Positions 1 through 9,424 of a stretch of DNA of 64,000 nt are shown here, piece by piece. The notes under the pieces are model-generated. The model searched no databases, had not been told where the DNA came from, and worked only from the letters and a program-made list of their open reading frames with translations. Positions within the stretch are counted from its first letter, which is position 1; the number at the start of each line of letters is the position of its first letter. The position numbers were made by a program, and so were the translations under genes. The DNA is from Aquimarina megaterium XH134 (GTDB lineage Bacteria; Bacteroidota; Bacteroidia; Flavobacteriales; Flavobacteriaceae), in NCBI RefSeq assembly GCF_000520975.1, contig NZ_JACB01000037.1, positions 1 to 64,000 of the forward strand, written 5' to 3'.

Positions 1-1893
1 AATATATTCATCATTTACATTAGTACTTGCAGAGTCACAATAAGTTACTCCACTTCCTTCTAAGGTAGTGAAAGAAACGGTAGCACTTCCAGAGATATTT
101 CCTGCTGCATCTTGTGCTGTTACTGATGCATTATAATTGGTCAATGGAGATAGACCGGTAACATTAAAAGTAGGACTTGCAGAAGTTCCTACTGAATTAC
201 CACCTATAGAAATGTTGTATTGAGTAACACCAACATTATCTGTAGAAGCTGTCCAATTCAGAGTTGCTCCGCTTGAAGTGATATTGCTAGCAGTCAAATT
301 GCTTGGATTCGTTGGCGCTTGTGTATCAGCAGGTCCTGATTGTATTTGGAATTTTCCAACAACTCCTTTTCTACCATTTTTCATGTATTCGGTTATAAAC
401 CAAAATGAAGAATTATCAGATGGATCAACATCTATTTTACTGTAATCTCCATAGCGTAAACTAGGAATATTACCATTTCCGTTAGAAATTAATTGTTCTG
501 TTCCTGTCATCACACCGAGAGGATCCGAACTTAATCTTCCGGTATAATATGAACTTACCCTAACAGTTGATGAGGTACTCGGACCAGACATAGATGTATA
601 TCCCATACCTATATTACCTTGTGCATCCATTGCCATACTAGCGTTCCAGGCGTGTCTTCCATCAGGAGCAGTATAGGTGCCTTCCTGGTGTAAAGACCAT
701 GGTTGATTATCTCCACTTTGACGGAATTCATACCAGCGTACTCCGGCAAGCTTACCAGATCCACCATCGGTATCTACTACAAAATTGAATATAGCAGAAT
801 TATGAGTAGCAAATTTTCTGAATTGCGCCTGATTCATAATCGTTGCTTGTAATGCATCAATAGTATCGCCTCCTCCAGGTTGAGGTAAGTTAGAAAAACT
901 TCCTCCATCAAATACACCAATAAAAGGAGTTGTGTTAATCTGCTGTGGATTGGATATAGTAGAATTATTTGAATTGTTCCAATCTACATTAACAGTCCAT
1001 AATTTGATATGATCGGTAGAAACTCCTGACCAGGCATTATCCTGCATATATACAATGGTAGCACCGCCAGCTGCTGGTAAATTAGCATCAGTTACGTTTA
1101 ATGCCTGTGGGCTGTAAAAACCACTAGTAACAATTCCCGGAAGATTGAAACCTACTATTTGTGCATTAGAATCACCTGTTAACATTTTAGATCTCTCTAA
1201 TGCCCATATTTTGTTATTACTACTAGTATTATCCGTAATATAATATCCATCACTCCATATTGATAATTTTTGGTAGTCACTAATTGATGATATATTGTAT
1301 ACATACCACCCGGCATTTACTGGATCAGGCCCATCAGATATAGCTACCTGTGCTCCGGATCCCAAAAATGACAATACCCACCTATCGGCGGCATTATCAT
1401 AAGAAACGGTAAGGTCACAGCATCCTCCGGATGGAAAAATTGCAGGGTTAGGAGCTGTCTGCCCCACTAATTGATTACCTGCTTTATCATAAATCATAAA
1501 CCCTGTGTTGTAAACAACAAACACATGATTTGGCCCAACAGCTAATGATGGATCTGTTGGTTGAGAATTAGATGAATAGGTATCAAATACAAGACTTGGA
1601 GCAGCTAGACTCATACTTGCCGATTTCTGATGCCTGTTTTTTACATAATAATCATTAGTAGTTTGTGGATCTTTACCGGATACAACCATGTTTCCTAATG
1701 ATCTTTTGTCTTTTGCTTCCTTAAAAGAATTATCAGGAGGTAGGAGATCTTGAGGTCTGGAAGACATTGGAGAAACATACTCTACAGAGGATATTTTTCC
1801 GTGATAAAAAGCTTTGTTTTCATTTTGTTGCCCATAGGTCATCATAGAGAAGACCAACAGCAAAGCTAGTGTTGCTAAATTAGTTGATTTCAT
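1..1893 (-). CDS. Secreted fibronectin type III protein, C-terminus beyond the left edge
   Basis: The reading frame opens at the ATG at 1893 and stays open to base 1, so 631 residues are visible and the C-terminus lies outside the window. A Sec signal peptide ends near MMTYGQ. The middle is a beta-rich region containing the phrases DPSLAVGPNHVFVVYNTG, CCDLTVSYDNAADRWVL and RYGDYSKIDVDPSDNSSFWF, which resemble secreted repeat-blade proteins. From about residue 535 there is a fibronectin type III domain (TNPSNLTASNITSSGATLNW). I do not recognise a catalytic motif. In this group such proteins usually end in a T9SS sorting domain, but that part is not visible. It is transcribed away from the cellulase cluster, so a functional link is only positional. 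Confidence 0.85.
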   Translation of the reverse strand, partial: MKSTNLATLALLLVFSMMTYGQQNENKAFYHGKISSVEYVSPMSSRPQDLLPPDNSFKEAKDKRSLGNMVVSGKDPQTTNDYYVKNRHQKSASMSLAAPSLVFDTYSSNSQPTDPSLAVGPNHVFVVYNTGFMIYDKAGNQLVGQTAPNPAIFPSGGCCDLTVSYDNAADRWVLSFLGSGAQVAISDGPDPVNAGWYVYNISSISDYQKLSIWSDGYYITDNTSSNNKIWALERSKMLTGDSNAQIVGFNLPGIVTSGFYSPQALNVTDANLPAAGGATIVYMQDNAWSGVSTDHIKLWTVNVDWNNSNNSTISNPQQINTTPFIGVFDGGSFSNLPQPGGGDTIDALQATIMNQAQFRKFATHNSAIFNFVVDTDGGSGKLAGVRWYEFRQSGDNQPWSLHQEGTYTAPDGRHAWNASMAMDAQGNIGMGYTSMSGPSTSSTVRVSSYYTGRLSSDPLGVMTGTEQLISNGNGNIPSLRYGDYSKIDVDPSDNSSFWFITEYMKNGRKGVVGKFQIQSGPADTQAPTNPSNLTASNITSSGATLNWTASTDNVGVTQYNISIGGNSVGTSASPTFNVTGLSPLTNYNASVTAQDAAGNISGSATVSFTTLEGSGVTYCDSASTNVNDEYI

Positions 1894-2611
1894 TTGTGTT
1901 GATATATTAAAGTTAGTATTCTAAATTAAACAAATGTGATAAACTACTCGTTATCAAGTAGTTGATTTTTTAACGTTTTTTTGCTAGAATTACGATGTTA
2001 AATCATTGATAATCAGTGTTTTGTTGTCAATAAGAATAAAACAGTATTAATTTTGTGGTTATCACACATGGTCAAAAACGGCAATTTATATGTGTATAAA
2101 CTGTTAATTATTAAATAATTAAAAGAAAATTATGCTAAAAATGAAGTTACTTTTGTTTTGGAGCTTTCTCCTAGTGACCTCGGCAGGATTGATTATAACC
2201 TTTCCTGGCAAAGCTCCGTTTTGAGAATCACAAAAAGAATCACTTGGCTTTGTTTCAAAAAAGAAACAACCAAAACCATCCCAAAACCCAAAAAAATTAT
2301 CTCGATCAACAGTGGTGATTTTGTTATCTTCTTTTTTATCAATTTTGATAATAGAATTATCAGTACGATTTTAAGTGATTTATGAAATCTTAAAATTTAT
2401 TTCTTCGGGATACAAAACTCCCATAACAATCGAAATAGAATTTTATAAACTTAAAAATGTAGCATATATCTTCGAAAATTGCCCGACTTTTTCTTGCAGG
2501 TTCAATAAAAAGAGGTTGTCCAAAGACAAGACAACCTCTTTTGTTAAAAGAAAGGAACAGAATAACTCTGATCATCTTTCTAAAATCGTTTGAATTATTT
2601 TAATCAGGATC
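1894..2611. other. Intergenic region with tRNA-Arg 3' fragment and a decayed open frame
   Basis: This 718-bp gap lies between two minus-strand genes. It contains GTGACCTCGGCAGGATT at 2174-2190, identical to the 3' end of the tRNA-Arg at 7838-7911 and in the same orientation. The plus-strand frame starting at the ATG at 2132 encodes a 30-residue hydrophobic peptide ending at a TGA (2222-2224). The same frame then runs open, with a second hydrophobic stretch, to a TAA at 2372-2374, and open again to 2593. That could be a decayed membrane-protein gene or chance. The 3' part holds the LPMO terminator. No convincing intact gene was seen. Confidence 0.5.
2508..2542 (-). terminator. Rho-independent terminator of the LPMO gene
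   Basis: A perfect 13-bp stem (AAAAGAGGTTGTC with GACAACCTCTTTT) encloses a 9-base loop about 70 bp past the LPMO stop codon. A-rich and T-rich flanks give a U-run on either strand. Confidence 0.75.
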
Positions 2612-4207
2612 TTACTTTATAATTAATTTTTGAGAACTACTTACACCGGAAGGGTTTAAAATTCTCACCATATATAATCCTGATTTAATTCCTGAAATAT
2701 CAATAGTCATATTCATTGTATTTTCCATTATTGTCAGGGATTTTACTTCTTTTCCGTTAAGATCGTAAATAGTAATTACATTGCCTTTTAGATTTGTTTT
2801 ATTTCGTATTGAAATATTTGTAATTGCGGGGTTCGGGAACATAGCAAAAGAAAGTTCTTTAGCCTTTTTTGTTCTGGTTGTTATAGCCCCACAATCAGGC
2901 GTTGTTGACGAACTGCTGAAATAGATAGTATGCGCATCGTCTTTGGAAACCATTGCAAAGTTTCCTTGGTCAATCGTTACATAATAATCTCCATCTAAAC
3001 CGGGAATACCTGTTCCCGTTAACGAAATTTCCGGATTAGGCCCATTAAAGTTTTGCGTAGCATTTGAAAAATTCATGTACCATGGAGCCGAATTTAAATT
3101 GAAAGAAAATTGGTATAAACCATTATTAGCTAAATCCCAATTTATGGTAAACATAGTAATACTATCTAGATTAGGACCATTATCTCCTAATACGTGGACA
3201 TTTGTATATGTTTGGATTAAAGAAGGTAATGCCGTTGCAATAGGAGTATCAAGAGGACAAATAGGTTCTACACAATCTGGTTCTTCTAATAAGCTAATTG
3301 TTTCGACTATACCACTACTGAACTCTCCATCACTTACGGTTAATGTAACCGTTGCGCTATTCATATTAGAATAGCTATGAGAAACTGTAGCACCTTGAGC
3401 AGTATTACCATCGCCAAAGTCCCAGGTATAGGTAAGTTCGTCTCCATCAGGATCATAAGAATCAGATGCGTCAAAAGTAACATTAGGACCACCACATCTA
3501 CCATTATTGCTTTTAAACGAAGGCACGGGAGGTTTATTTGGCCCACCTCCAAAATCAACATCACTTGTTGAGTAAAAAGCTTCTCCGGTAAGTGATCGCT
3601 GCCAGATACTATAAATAACATGCTTACCTGTTCTTTCTGGTAATGTAACATCTATATTATCAATTGAAGAAGCAGGTCTTGGTCCGGTACGTACAAGACG
3701 CTCCAGACTGTCCCAGGTAAGTGGTTGATCTGGTGTCCAATCTGCTTTTGTTATATACACATCAAAGTATAATGTTTGATGCGGAGCCGAATTAGTCCAG
3801 GTTACTGTAAATGGACCAGGAGTAACAGGGGTAGATACCCAGTCGTTTCTTACCTGATCCAATCCTCCATATTTATCTGGTCGTCCGGCACTGGCCAGGT
3901 TACCATCCGGAATAATTTCTTGATGCATACCATGTGCATCCATTCTTGCAACCTCATTCCAATCGTAGAAAGCTTGTGTTCCGTGAGAGAGAACTGCTGC
4001 GATACAAGCTGGTGAATCGGGACTCTCGGGATCTTCTTGATAACAAATCCAAACTCGGCTGGGAGGACTTGTTACTGTACCATGCGTGAAAATGGACTGA
4101 ACAGGTGAGAATAATAAGATTATACAGAGTAAAATCTGTAATGACCAATCTTTTAAACGGGGATTTATCCCCGTAAAAATCTCGTTTTTACGGTTATAAT
4201 TCTTCAT
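2612..4207 (-). CDS. AA10-type lytic polysaccharide monooxygenase with PKD and T9SS domains
   Basis: This 531-residue secreted protein should oxidatively cleave crystalline cellulose or chitin outside the cell. After a long signal peptide the mature chain would begin at His42 (HGTVTSPPSR). That His, with His143 in NSAPHQTLYFDV, forms the copper-binding histidine brace of AA10 enzymes. The AA10 domain covers about 42-219 and is followed by a PKD domain at 226-300 (WDFGDG). Next come an unnamed domain at 316-438, shared with the GH5 enzyme at 5327-7444, and a T9SS type A sorting domain at about 456-531 (FPNPAITNISI). The signal peptide begins with an unusually long polar stretch of about 22 residues. 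Beside cellulase genes, cellulose is the likelier substrate, but this is inference. It is transcribed divergently from the GH9 relic. Confidence 0.9.
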   Translation of the reverse strand: MKNYNRKNEIFTGINPRLKDWSLQILLCIILLFSPVQSIFTHGTVTSPPSRVWICYQEDPESPDSPACIAAVLSHGTQAFYDWNEVARMDAHGMHQEIIPDGNLASAGRPDKYGGLDQVRNDWVSTPVTPGPFTVTWTNSAPHQTLYFDVYITKADWTPDQPLTWDSLERLVRTGPRPASSIDNIDVTLPERTGKHVIYSIWQRSLTGEAFYSTSDVDFGGGPNKPPVPSFKSNNGRCGGPNVTFDASDSYDPDGDELTYTWDFGDGNTAQGATVSHSYSNMNSATVTLTVSDGEFSSGIVETISLLEEPDCVEPICPLDTPIATALPSLIQTYTNVHVLGDNGPNLDSITMFTINWDLANNGLYQFSFNLNSAPWYMNFSNATQNFNGPNPEISLTGTGIPGLDGDYYVTIDQGNFAMVSKDDAHTIYFSSSSTTPDCGAITTRTKKAKELSFAMFPNPAITNISIRNKTNLKGNVITIYDLNGKEVKSLTIMENTMNMTIDISGIKSGLYMVRILNPSGVSSSQKLIIK

Positions 4208-4622
4208 GTTAAAAATAAATTTAAGTTAGTTAATAATGCTATTAAGCTAATGCTAATTGTGCGTATATTAACTAGTTAGCCTCTGTATTTGCTAAATTTT
4301 AACACAGTTTGTATCAAAAAAAGCAATTTTTTACGGCTAAAACTCAAATGAAGTAAGGCACACTAGTACGATAGAAGTAGGATTGAATATGGATTGATGA
4401 TTTAAAAACAAAAAGGAAATAAAAATTTCGATCACTTCTATGTCAATAATAGTGTAAATGGTATGGTAAAAAAGTATAATGTTTGCGGGAAAATGGTGTC
4501 TATAAATGATTGATTAACAGCTTGTTTATATATAAGGCAGTAAGCGAAATCGTTTTTGTTGTTTATTTCAAAAACGACTGAGTTTACCATAAAGTTTATA
4601 CCAACTTAAAAATACGAATCTC
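4208..4622. other. Divergent intergenic region between LPMO and GH9 relic
   Basis: This gap of 415 bp should hold the promoters for the LPMO (minus) and the GH9/GH5 genes (plus). I see no clear TAnnTTTG box, operator dyad or small gene in it. Confidence 0.4.
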
Positions 4623-5198
4623 ATGAAAAAAATTAGGAAGCTTATTGCAATAGCTTTGTGGTGCTTTTGGTGTACACATTGTATTGCGCAGTTTAATTAT
4701 GGAGAAGCATTACAAAAATCGCTTTTCTTTTATGAAGCACAACAATCAGGAGCGATACCCGATTGGAATAGGGTAAACTGGAGGGGAAACTTTGCATTGA
4801 ACGATGGTTCGGGTGTAGGTGTTGATCTTACAGGAGGATGGTATGATGCCGGCGATCACGTAAAATTTGGTTTTCCAATGGCTTATTCGGCTACAGTTTT
4901 ATCCTGGGGAGCGCTAGAATATAAAGATGATGCAGAAAGACATTTTGATTACTGGACTACAGGGGTTAGTGGAGAAAGAATTACTTATAGCCCTGGAGGA
5001 CAAGCACATTTAACGAATTGGAAATCTTTAAGACATAGTGCTAATACCGCTTTTCTTGCATTTATTTATAGTGATAAAGTAGCTACACCCAAAGCGATTA
5101 CGTATAATAATTTTGCGGTAGATCAAATCAATTACATTTTAGAAATTTTAGACTTTGCCTCTAATCAGGTAATAAGAAGTAAAGTTGTGATTAAATGA
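4623..5198 (+). pseudogene. Truncated and internally deleted GH9 endoglucanase relic
   Basis: The 191-residue product keeps a signal peptide (ending CIAQ) and the true N-terminus of a family 9 endoglucanase, including NWRGNFALNDGSGVGVDLTG and the GGWYDAGDHVKF motif that carries the catalytic base Asp. After WGALEYKDDAE (about residue 107) it jumps straight to the late GH9 segment DYWTTGVSGERITYSPGG and SLRHSANTAFLAFIYSD. Roughly the central half of the usual catalytic domain is therefore missing. It stops before the C-terminal region that supplies the catalytic acid Glu. An enzyme missing both parts cannot be active as a GH9. The frame is open through the junction, so a clean in-frame deletion plus 3' loss is the simplest reading. 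A misassembled gene is the alternative. Confidence 0.8.
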
Positions 5199-5326
5199 TG
5201 AGTTGAATTCATCTAATTTAATGTAAACGTATAGCAAACTGCCAAAAATCGAAGTTCAATCTTAGTATTCGGCTTCATTTTGAATGGCAGTAATAGTATT
5301 ATAATTTATAATCTTCATAACACGTC

Positions 5327-7444
5327 ATGAAAAACATAATTAAACAAATAAAACGAGTATTGGTTACACTATTAATTTTTGGTGCAACTTTAAGTTCTAT
5401 AGCCCAACAACAAAATTGGCTTTCTGTATCGGGAAATAAATTATTTGATTCTGAAGGAAAAGAAGTACGGTTAACAGGTGTTAACTGGTTTGGTTTTGAA
5501 ACTTCTTTATATAGTCCTCATGGGATTTGGACCAGAGATATGAAAAGTGTACTTCGGCAAATAAAAGATTTAGGGTTTAATACGATCAGAGTACCTTGGT
5601 GCAACGAGATGCTTAATCCCGGATCTACGATCAATATCAATTCATTTGGAACCGATCCATATACAGGAATTTCTCCTATGAATGAAGAAGAATCAAAATT
5701 AACGACACCTATAGAACTAATGGATGCTATGGTACAATGGTGTCAGGATAATGATATCAAAATAGTTTTGGATAATCATTCAAGGGCAGCAGATGGTTTT
5801 CTTAACGAAGCTCTTTGGTATACAAATGTGTATTCTGAGAATCGTTGGATTAATGATTGGATTTTTATAGCAGAAAGATATAAAGATTTTTCAGCTGTTG
5901 TTGCTATGGATTTAAATAATGAACCTCATGGATCTACCTGGGGGAACAGTAATCCGGCAACAGATTGGAATAAAGCTGCAGAACGATGCGGAAATGCTAT
6001 CTTAGAGGTCAACCCAAATGTATTGATTATTGTAGAGGGAGTTGGAGAATTTGAAGGAAATTCTTACTGGTGGGGCGGCCAGTTGATGGGAGCCAGAAAA
6101 TATCCAATTCAGCTTTCTAATCAAAATAAACTAATGTATTCTGCTCATGAGTATGGCCCAGAAGTGTTTAATCAAGATTGGTTTGGAGCAGCTAATTTTC
6201 CTCAAAATATGCCTGGAATATGGCAGGAAAATTTTCATTACCTGTATGAAGAAGAAATTTCTCCCATATTTGCTGGAGAGTTTGGAATCAGAAACCAAGG
6301 AGCTTTTGGAGGAGCTGCCTATACCTGGTTTACAGAGTGGATGAATTTTATGGGAGATATTTATTCCTGGACTTTCTGGACGATGAATCCTAACTCAGGG
6401 GATACAGGTGGGATTTTGAAAGATGATTGGTTTTCAGTGAACCAATGGAAGATGGACGTCCTACGACCTCATTTTGCACCATTAATCCCAAATATTGTAG
6501 GAGAGAATTTGCCGCCAACAGCTAGATTTACAAATGACGTGTCTTCTGGAGATGCGCCACTAACAGTTCAGTTTGATGCATCCGATTCTTCAGACCCTGA
6601 AAATGATCCACTATCGTATTCCTGGGATTTTGGAGACGGAACCACAGCTACAGGGATCGCCACATCGCATACTTTTACTAATGTAGATACTTATTCTGTA
6701 ACGTTAACTGTTTCGGATACTGCTGGTAATAATAGTATATCAACCGGTATTATTATTGTTACTGAACCAGGAAACGGTGATCCTTGTGATTTTGGAACAC
6801 CATTAGCAAACCCATTACCTAGTATTACGAATGCAACGTACACCAAGGTTCATATATTAGGAACCAATGGCCCTGACCTAAGCAATATGGCCAGTTTTAG
6901 CGTAAATTGGGACCTGCCTAATAATGGCTTATGGCAGTTGTCTATGAATACTACAAACGGGATTCCTAATTGGTGGAATGATTTAAAAAGTAAAATAACA
7001 AGCCAAAACTTAAACACTTCAAGCCCTTCGATTACCTTGTCTGACACAGGCTTTCCTAATCTGGATGATTCATATTATGTAACTTTGGATGACCAGAACT
7101 TTGTTCTTGTTTCTAAAAGTAGAAACGTTACTATATATTTTAGTAATAGTGATGTAGCACCCATTTGTAAAGAAGAAGTCAATGAAAAAAAAGTACTTAA
7201 TCAGTTAGAAGTCTATATTTTCCCTAATCCGGTCTTAGACAAAATTATGATTCAGGTACAACCCTCTATGAATGGTTTACCGATCCATATTGTAGATGTT
7301 AAAGGAAAAGTTATAAAAAACGGTACTTTAAATCCCATTTTTGGTATGACGACGATAGACATTTCTGAATGCATCCCTGGGTTGTATTTTATGAAAATTC
7401 CTTATGAAAAAGGAATAATTACTAAGCAAATTATTAAGAAATAG
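5327..7444 (+). CDS. GH5 (subfamily 1-like) endoglucanase with PKD and T9SS sorting domain
   Basis: This 705-residue secreted cellulase has a signal peptide ending SSIAQ and a GH5 catalytic domain at about 28-385. The sequence closely follows the Acidothermus E1 type (GVNWFGFET, HGIWTRDM, SYWWGGQLMGA, NSGDTGGILKDDW). The acid/base Glu is E199 in DLNNEPHG and the nucleophile is E318 in FAGEFGIRN; both are intact. A PKD domain (about 395-480) is followed by an unnamed domain (about 487-610) that is also present in the neighbouring LPMO, then a T9SS type A tail (IFPNPVLDKIMI). It should cut beta-1,4-glucan at the cell surface or in the medium. It lies 128 bp downstream of the GH9 relic and may share its promoter. 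Confidence 0.93.
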   Translation: MKNIIKQIKRVLVTLLIFGATLSSIAQQQNWLSVSGNKLFDSEGKEVRLTGVNWFGFETSLYSPHGIWTRDMKSVLRQIKDLGFNTIRVPWCNEMLNPGSTININSFGTDPYTGISPMNEEESKLTTPIELMDAMVQWCQDNDIKIVLDNHSRAADGFLNEALWYTNVYSENRWINDWIFIAERYKDFSAVVAMDLNNEPHGSTWGNSNPATDWNKAAERCGNAILEVNPNVLIIVEGVGEFEGNSYWWGGQLMGARKYPIQLSNQNKLMYSAHEYGPEVFNQDWFGAANFPQNMPGIWQENFHYLYEEEISPIFAGEFGIRNQGAFGGAAYTWFTEWMNFMGDIYSWTFWTMNPNSGDTGGILKDDWFSVNQWKMDVLRPHFAPLIPNIVGENLPPTARFTNDVSSGDAPLTVQFDASDSSDPENDPLSYSWDFGDGTTATGIATSHTFTNVDTYSVTLTVSDTAGNNSISTGIIIVTEPGNGDPCDFGTPLANPLPSITNATYTKVHILGTNGPDLSNMASFSVNWDLPNNGLWQLSMNTTNGIPNWWNDLKSKITSQNLNTSSPSITLSDTGFPNLDDSYYVTLDDQNFVLVSKSRNVTIYFSNSDVAPICKEEVNEKKVLNQLEVYIFPNPVLDKIMIQVQPSMNGLPIHIVDVKGKVIKNGTLNPIFGMTTIDISECIPGLYFMKIPYEKGIITKQIIKK

Positions 7445-7837
7445 TACGCTATATAAAATTAATACAATGTATTATTTAGCATGTTAAATCTATAGCTCTA
7501 TTTAAATCTAGGTATTAGATAAAACTAATGAAAAAAGTGCTAATAGAGTTAGTTAATGCGTAGTGTTTGTTAATCAATGCACAAAGACTGCCTGAGAAAT
7601 ATTTTTTTTGGTGGTCTTTATTTATAATATAATAAGAGTAAGTTATTTTTTTAATTATGGAGATTTGAATTCTCAGATTCATAATTAAAAGGACTGTGAT
7701 AAGATCACTTAATAATGACAATAAGAAACCACGAGTTGTTACTCTAGTTCTTTATTTTATTCCAAAACTTCAAACTACGTTTGGTTTTTCCATAAAATAA
7801 AAAACCACGTCTTTTGGACGTGGTTTCTTGCTTGTTG
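7445..7837. other. Intergenic region between GH5 gene and tRNA-Arg
   Basis: There are 393 bp without a convincing gene. An imperfect hairpin at about 7579-7618 (AAAGACTGCC with GGTGGTCTTT) may end GH5 transcription. A minus-strand open frame at 7515-7721 has no recognisable product and very AT-rich codons, so I do not call it. Confidence 0.4.
7802..7826 (-). terminator. Terminator of tRNA-Arg
   Basis: A 10-bp stem (AAACCACGTC with GACGTGGTTT) has a 5-base loop. On the minus strand it is followed by a run of T, directly downstream of the tRNA. Confidence 0.8.
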
Positions 7838-7911
7838 TGACCTCGGCAGGATTCAAACCTGCAACCTCTTGAGCCGTAATCAAGTGCACTATTCAGTTAT
7901 GCTACGAGGCC
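7838..7911 (-). tRNA. tRNA-Arg (anticodon ACG)
   Basis: The minus strand folds into a complete cloverleaf of 74 bases. The acceptor stem is GGCCTCG with CGAGGTC, with discriminator A and no encoded CCA. The anticodon stem is CTTGA/TCAAG around the loop TTACGGC, with anticodon ACG at 7875-7877, and the T stem is GCAGG/CCTGC. The A at position 34 would need editing to inosine to read CGN codons. The last 17 bases of its 3' end plus one flanking base recur at 2174-2190. Confidence 0.95.
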
Positions 7912-8086
7912 TTTTTGCGGGTGCAAATATAGTTGTTTTTTATATTGCTGGCAAAATTTATATAGACTTTTTCGCAAACAGAAAAAAGCTACTCGACAGG
8001 TTTTAGATAAATAAGATCTAAAAACAGGATTTGAGTAGCCTGATAGTATGTGTGTTAAAACACAGTTATGCTATATGCGAGTTAAT

Positions 8087-9424
8087 TTATTGACTTTTCC
8101 TGGTCATCATTTTTTTGGCAAGATCTGCACCAATTAGTGATTGTAATAAGTTTCCATTAGCATCTTGTTTGCCACCATCCTGTATATAAATCTCTGGTAG
8201 TTTTAGTTCTTTAAGCTCTCTGGCTATATTTACAGAAGTCTTATATTCCCACTCGGCACGTTCTTGTGGAGTAAGACCGGCACTTACCAGTTTAGCATTT
8301 TCATAGGACTGTGCATCTGCCATGGTTTTTTGTGTTTTGGCTTTAAACTGTGCAACTTCATAATTCTTACGCTCTTCGATAAGGTTAAATTCTGCTACTT
8401 TGGCTTTTGTTTCGGCTTCGATAGTTTTTTGAATTTGCTCTTTTTCTAGTCGGGCACGTTCTGTTGCTTTCTCAGCTTCACCCTTTGCCGTTTCTTTTTG
8501 AGCACGATAGAATTCACGCTCTGCTTGTTGTTTTTCTAATTGTGTTTGTGCTACCTCTTCTTTTTGTAATTGTAATCGTTTATCAAAGGTGCTTTCCCAA
8601 TCAATTTCGGTAACCACAGCTTGTACCACGGTAAGACCATAAGCTTTTAAAGAGTTTCCTTTTTCTCGTACAGGCTCTCCATTTACGTATTTGATCTTAA
8701 AACGTTTTTGTTTAGATTCTTTATTAACGATAGTTCTCACAACACTGCTATCACCAATCAATTCTCTGTTTTCGTTGGCTATGTATTCTTCTAGTACATA
8801 CATGCCGTTTTCTAACTGATCTTTAAAATATCGATCAAAATCAGAAGCTTGTCCAGAGATATAATCCTGAGCATCCATTAATTTACATGTATTCTTAATA
8901 GATTGATCTATATTAGGGATGATACGTGATCGAATAAGGTTTTTTTCGGTTTTATTACGGTCTGCAACAGATAAGAATTGTGATTCATCTGTAGTATTAA
9001 TACTAATTACTACCGAAGTTGCAATTCTTGCTTTTACAGCATCGCTAAATGCCCAGTATTTTGCCACATCAACATTGGCATATTTACTTTGTTCTCCGAG
9101 CTCACCACTATCTTTATTTGGAATTACATATTTGATAGGGAGTTCGAATTGTATAGGGATCAAACGTCCCCACATTTTGGTATTGATACCTTGATGTACA
9201 ACAGCTTTTTGGGTGCCCCAAGGATATTGTACTGCATAGGCAGTACCAGGTTCTGCATAAAAAAACATACCAGAGATCACACTTAGCACAAAACCGAATC
9301 CAATTAATTTAAAATTACGCGACTTGGTGAACCAATTTATAATTTTTGAATTTGAAAAAAGAGGTTTGATTATGAGCATTATGATTCCTGTAAGAATCAT
9401 CACGATTCCTATAAATGTTAGCAT
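8087..9424 (-). CDS. SPFH/band 7 domain membrane protein
   Basis: This 445-residue protein has two N-terminal membrane segments (LTFIGIVMILTGIIMLII and LIGFGFVLSVISGMFFYA). An SPFH/band 7-type domain begins at EPGTAYAVQYPWGTQKAVV, and a long charged coiled coil (about 270-390, rich in Glu, Lys, Ala and Gln) follows, as in prohibitins and flotillins. Such proteins form ring-like scaffolds on membranes and affect protease access or membrane organisation; the exact job here is unknown. The short tail contains GNLLQSLIGADLAKKMM. It stands alone, divergent from apt across 381 bp. An imperfect inverted repeat at about 7989-8039 (GCTACTC with GAGTAGC) could terminate it. Confidence 0.75.
   Translation of the reverse strand: MLTFIGIVMILTGIIMLIIKPLFSNSKIINWFTKSRNFKLIGFGFVLSVISGMFFYAEPGTAYAVQYPWGTQKAVVHQGINTKMWGRLIPIQFELPIKYVIPNKDSGELGEQSKYANVDVAKYWAFSDAVKARIATSVVISINTTDESQFLSVADRNKTEKNLIRSRIIPNIDQSIKNTCKLMDAQDYISGQASDFDRYFKDQLENGMYVLEEYIANENRELIGDSSVVRTIVNKESKQKRFKIKYVNGEPVREKGNSLKAYGLTVVQAVVTEIDWESTFDKRLQLQKEEVAQTQLEKQQAEREFYRAQKETAKGEAEKATERARLEKEQIQKTIEAETKAKVAEFNLIEERKNYEVAQFKAKTQKTMADAQSYENAKLVSAGLTPQERAEWEYKTSVNIARELKELKLPEIYIQDGGKQDANGNLLQSLIGADLAKKMMTRKSQ

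Noticed and set aside
2158..2385. 75-codon plus-strand open frame
   Set aside because: It begins with TTG, is full of AAA/AAC-type codons, has no homologue I recall, and overlaps the better frame from 2132, which itself is only a candidate relic.
7515..7721. 68-codon minus-strand open frame
   Set aside because: It is AT-rich chance frame in the gap before tRNA-Arg with no sensible composition or start signal.
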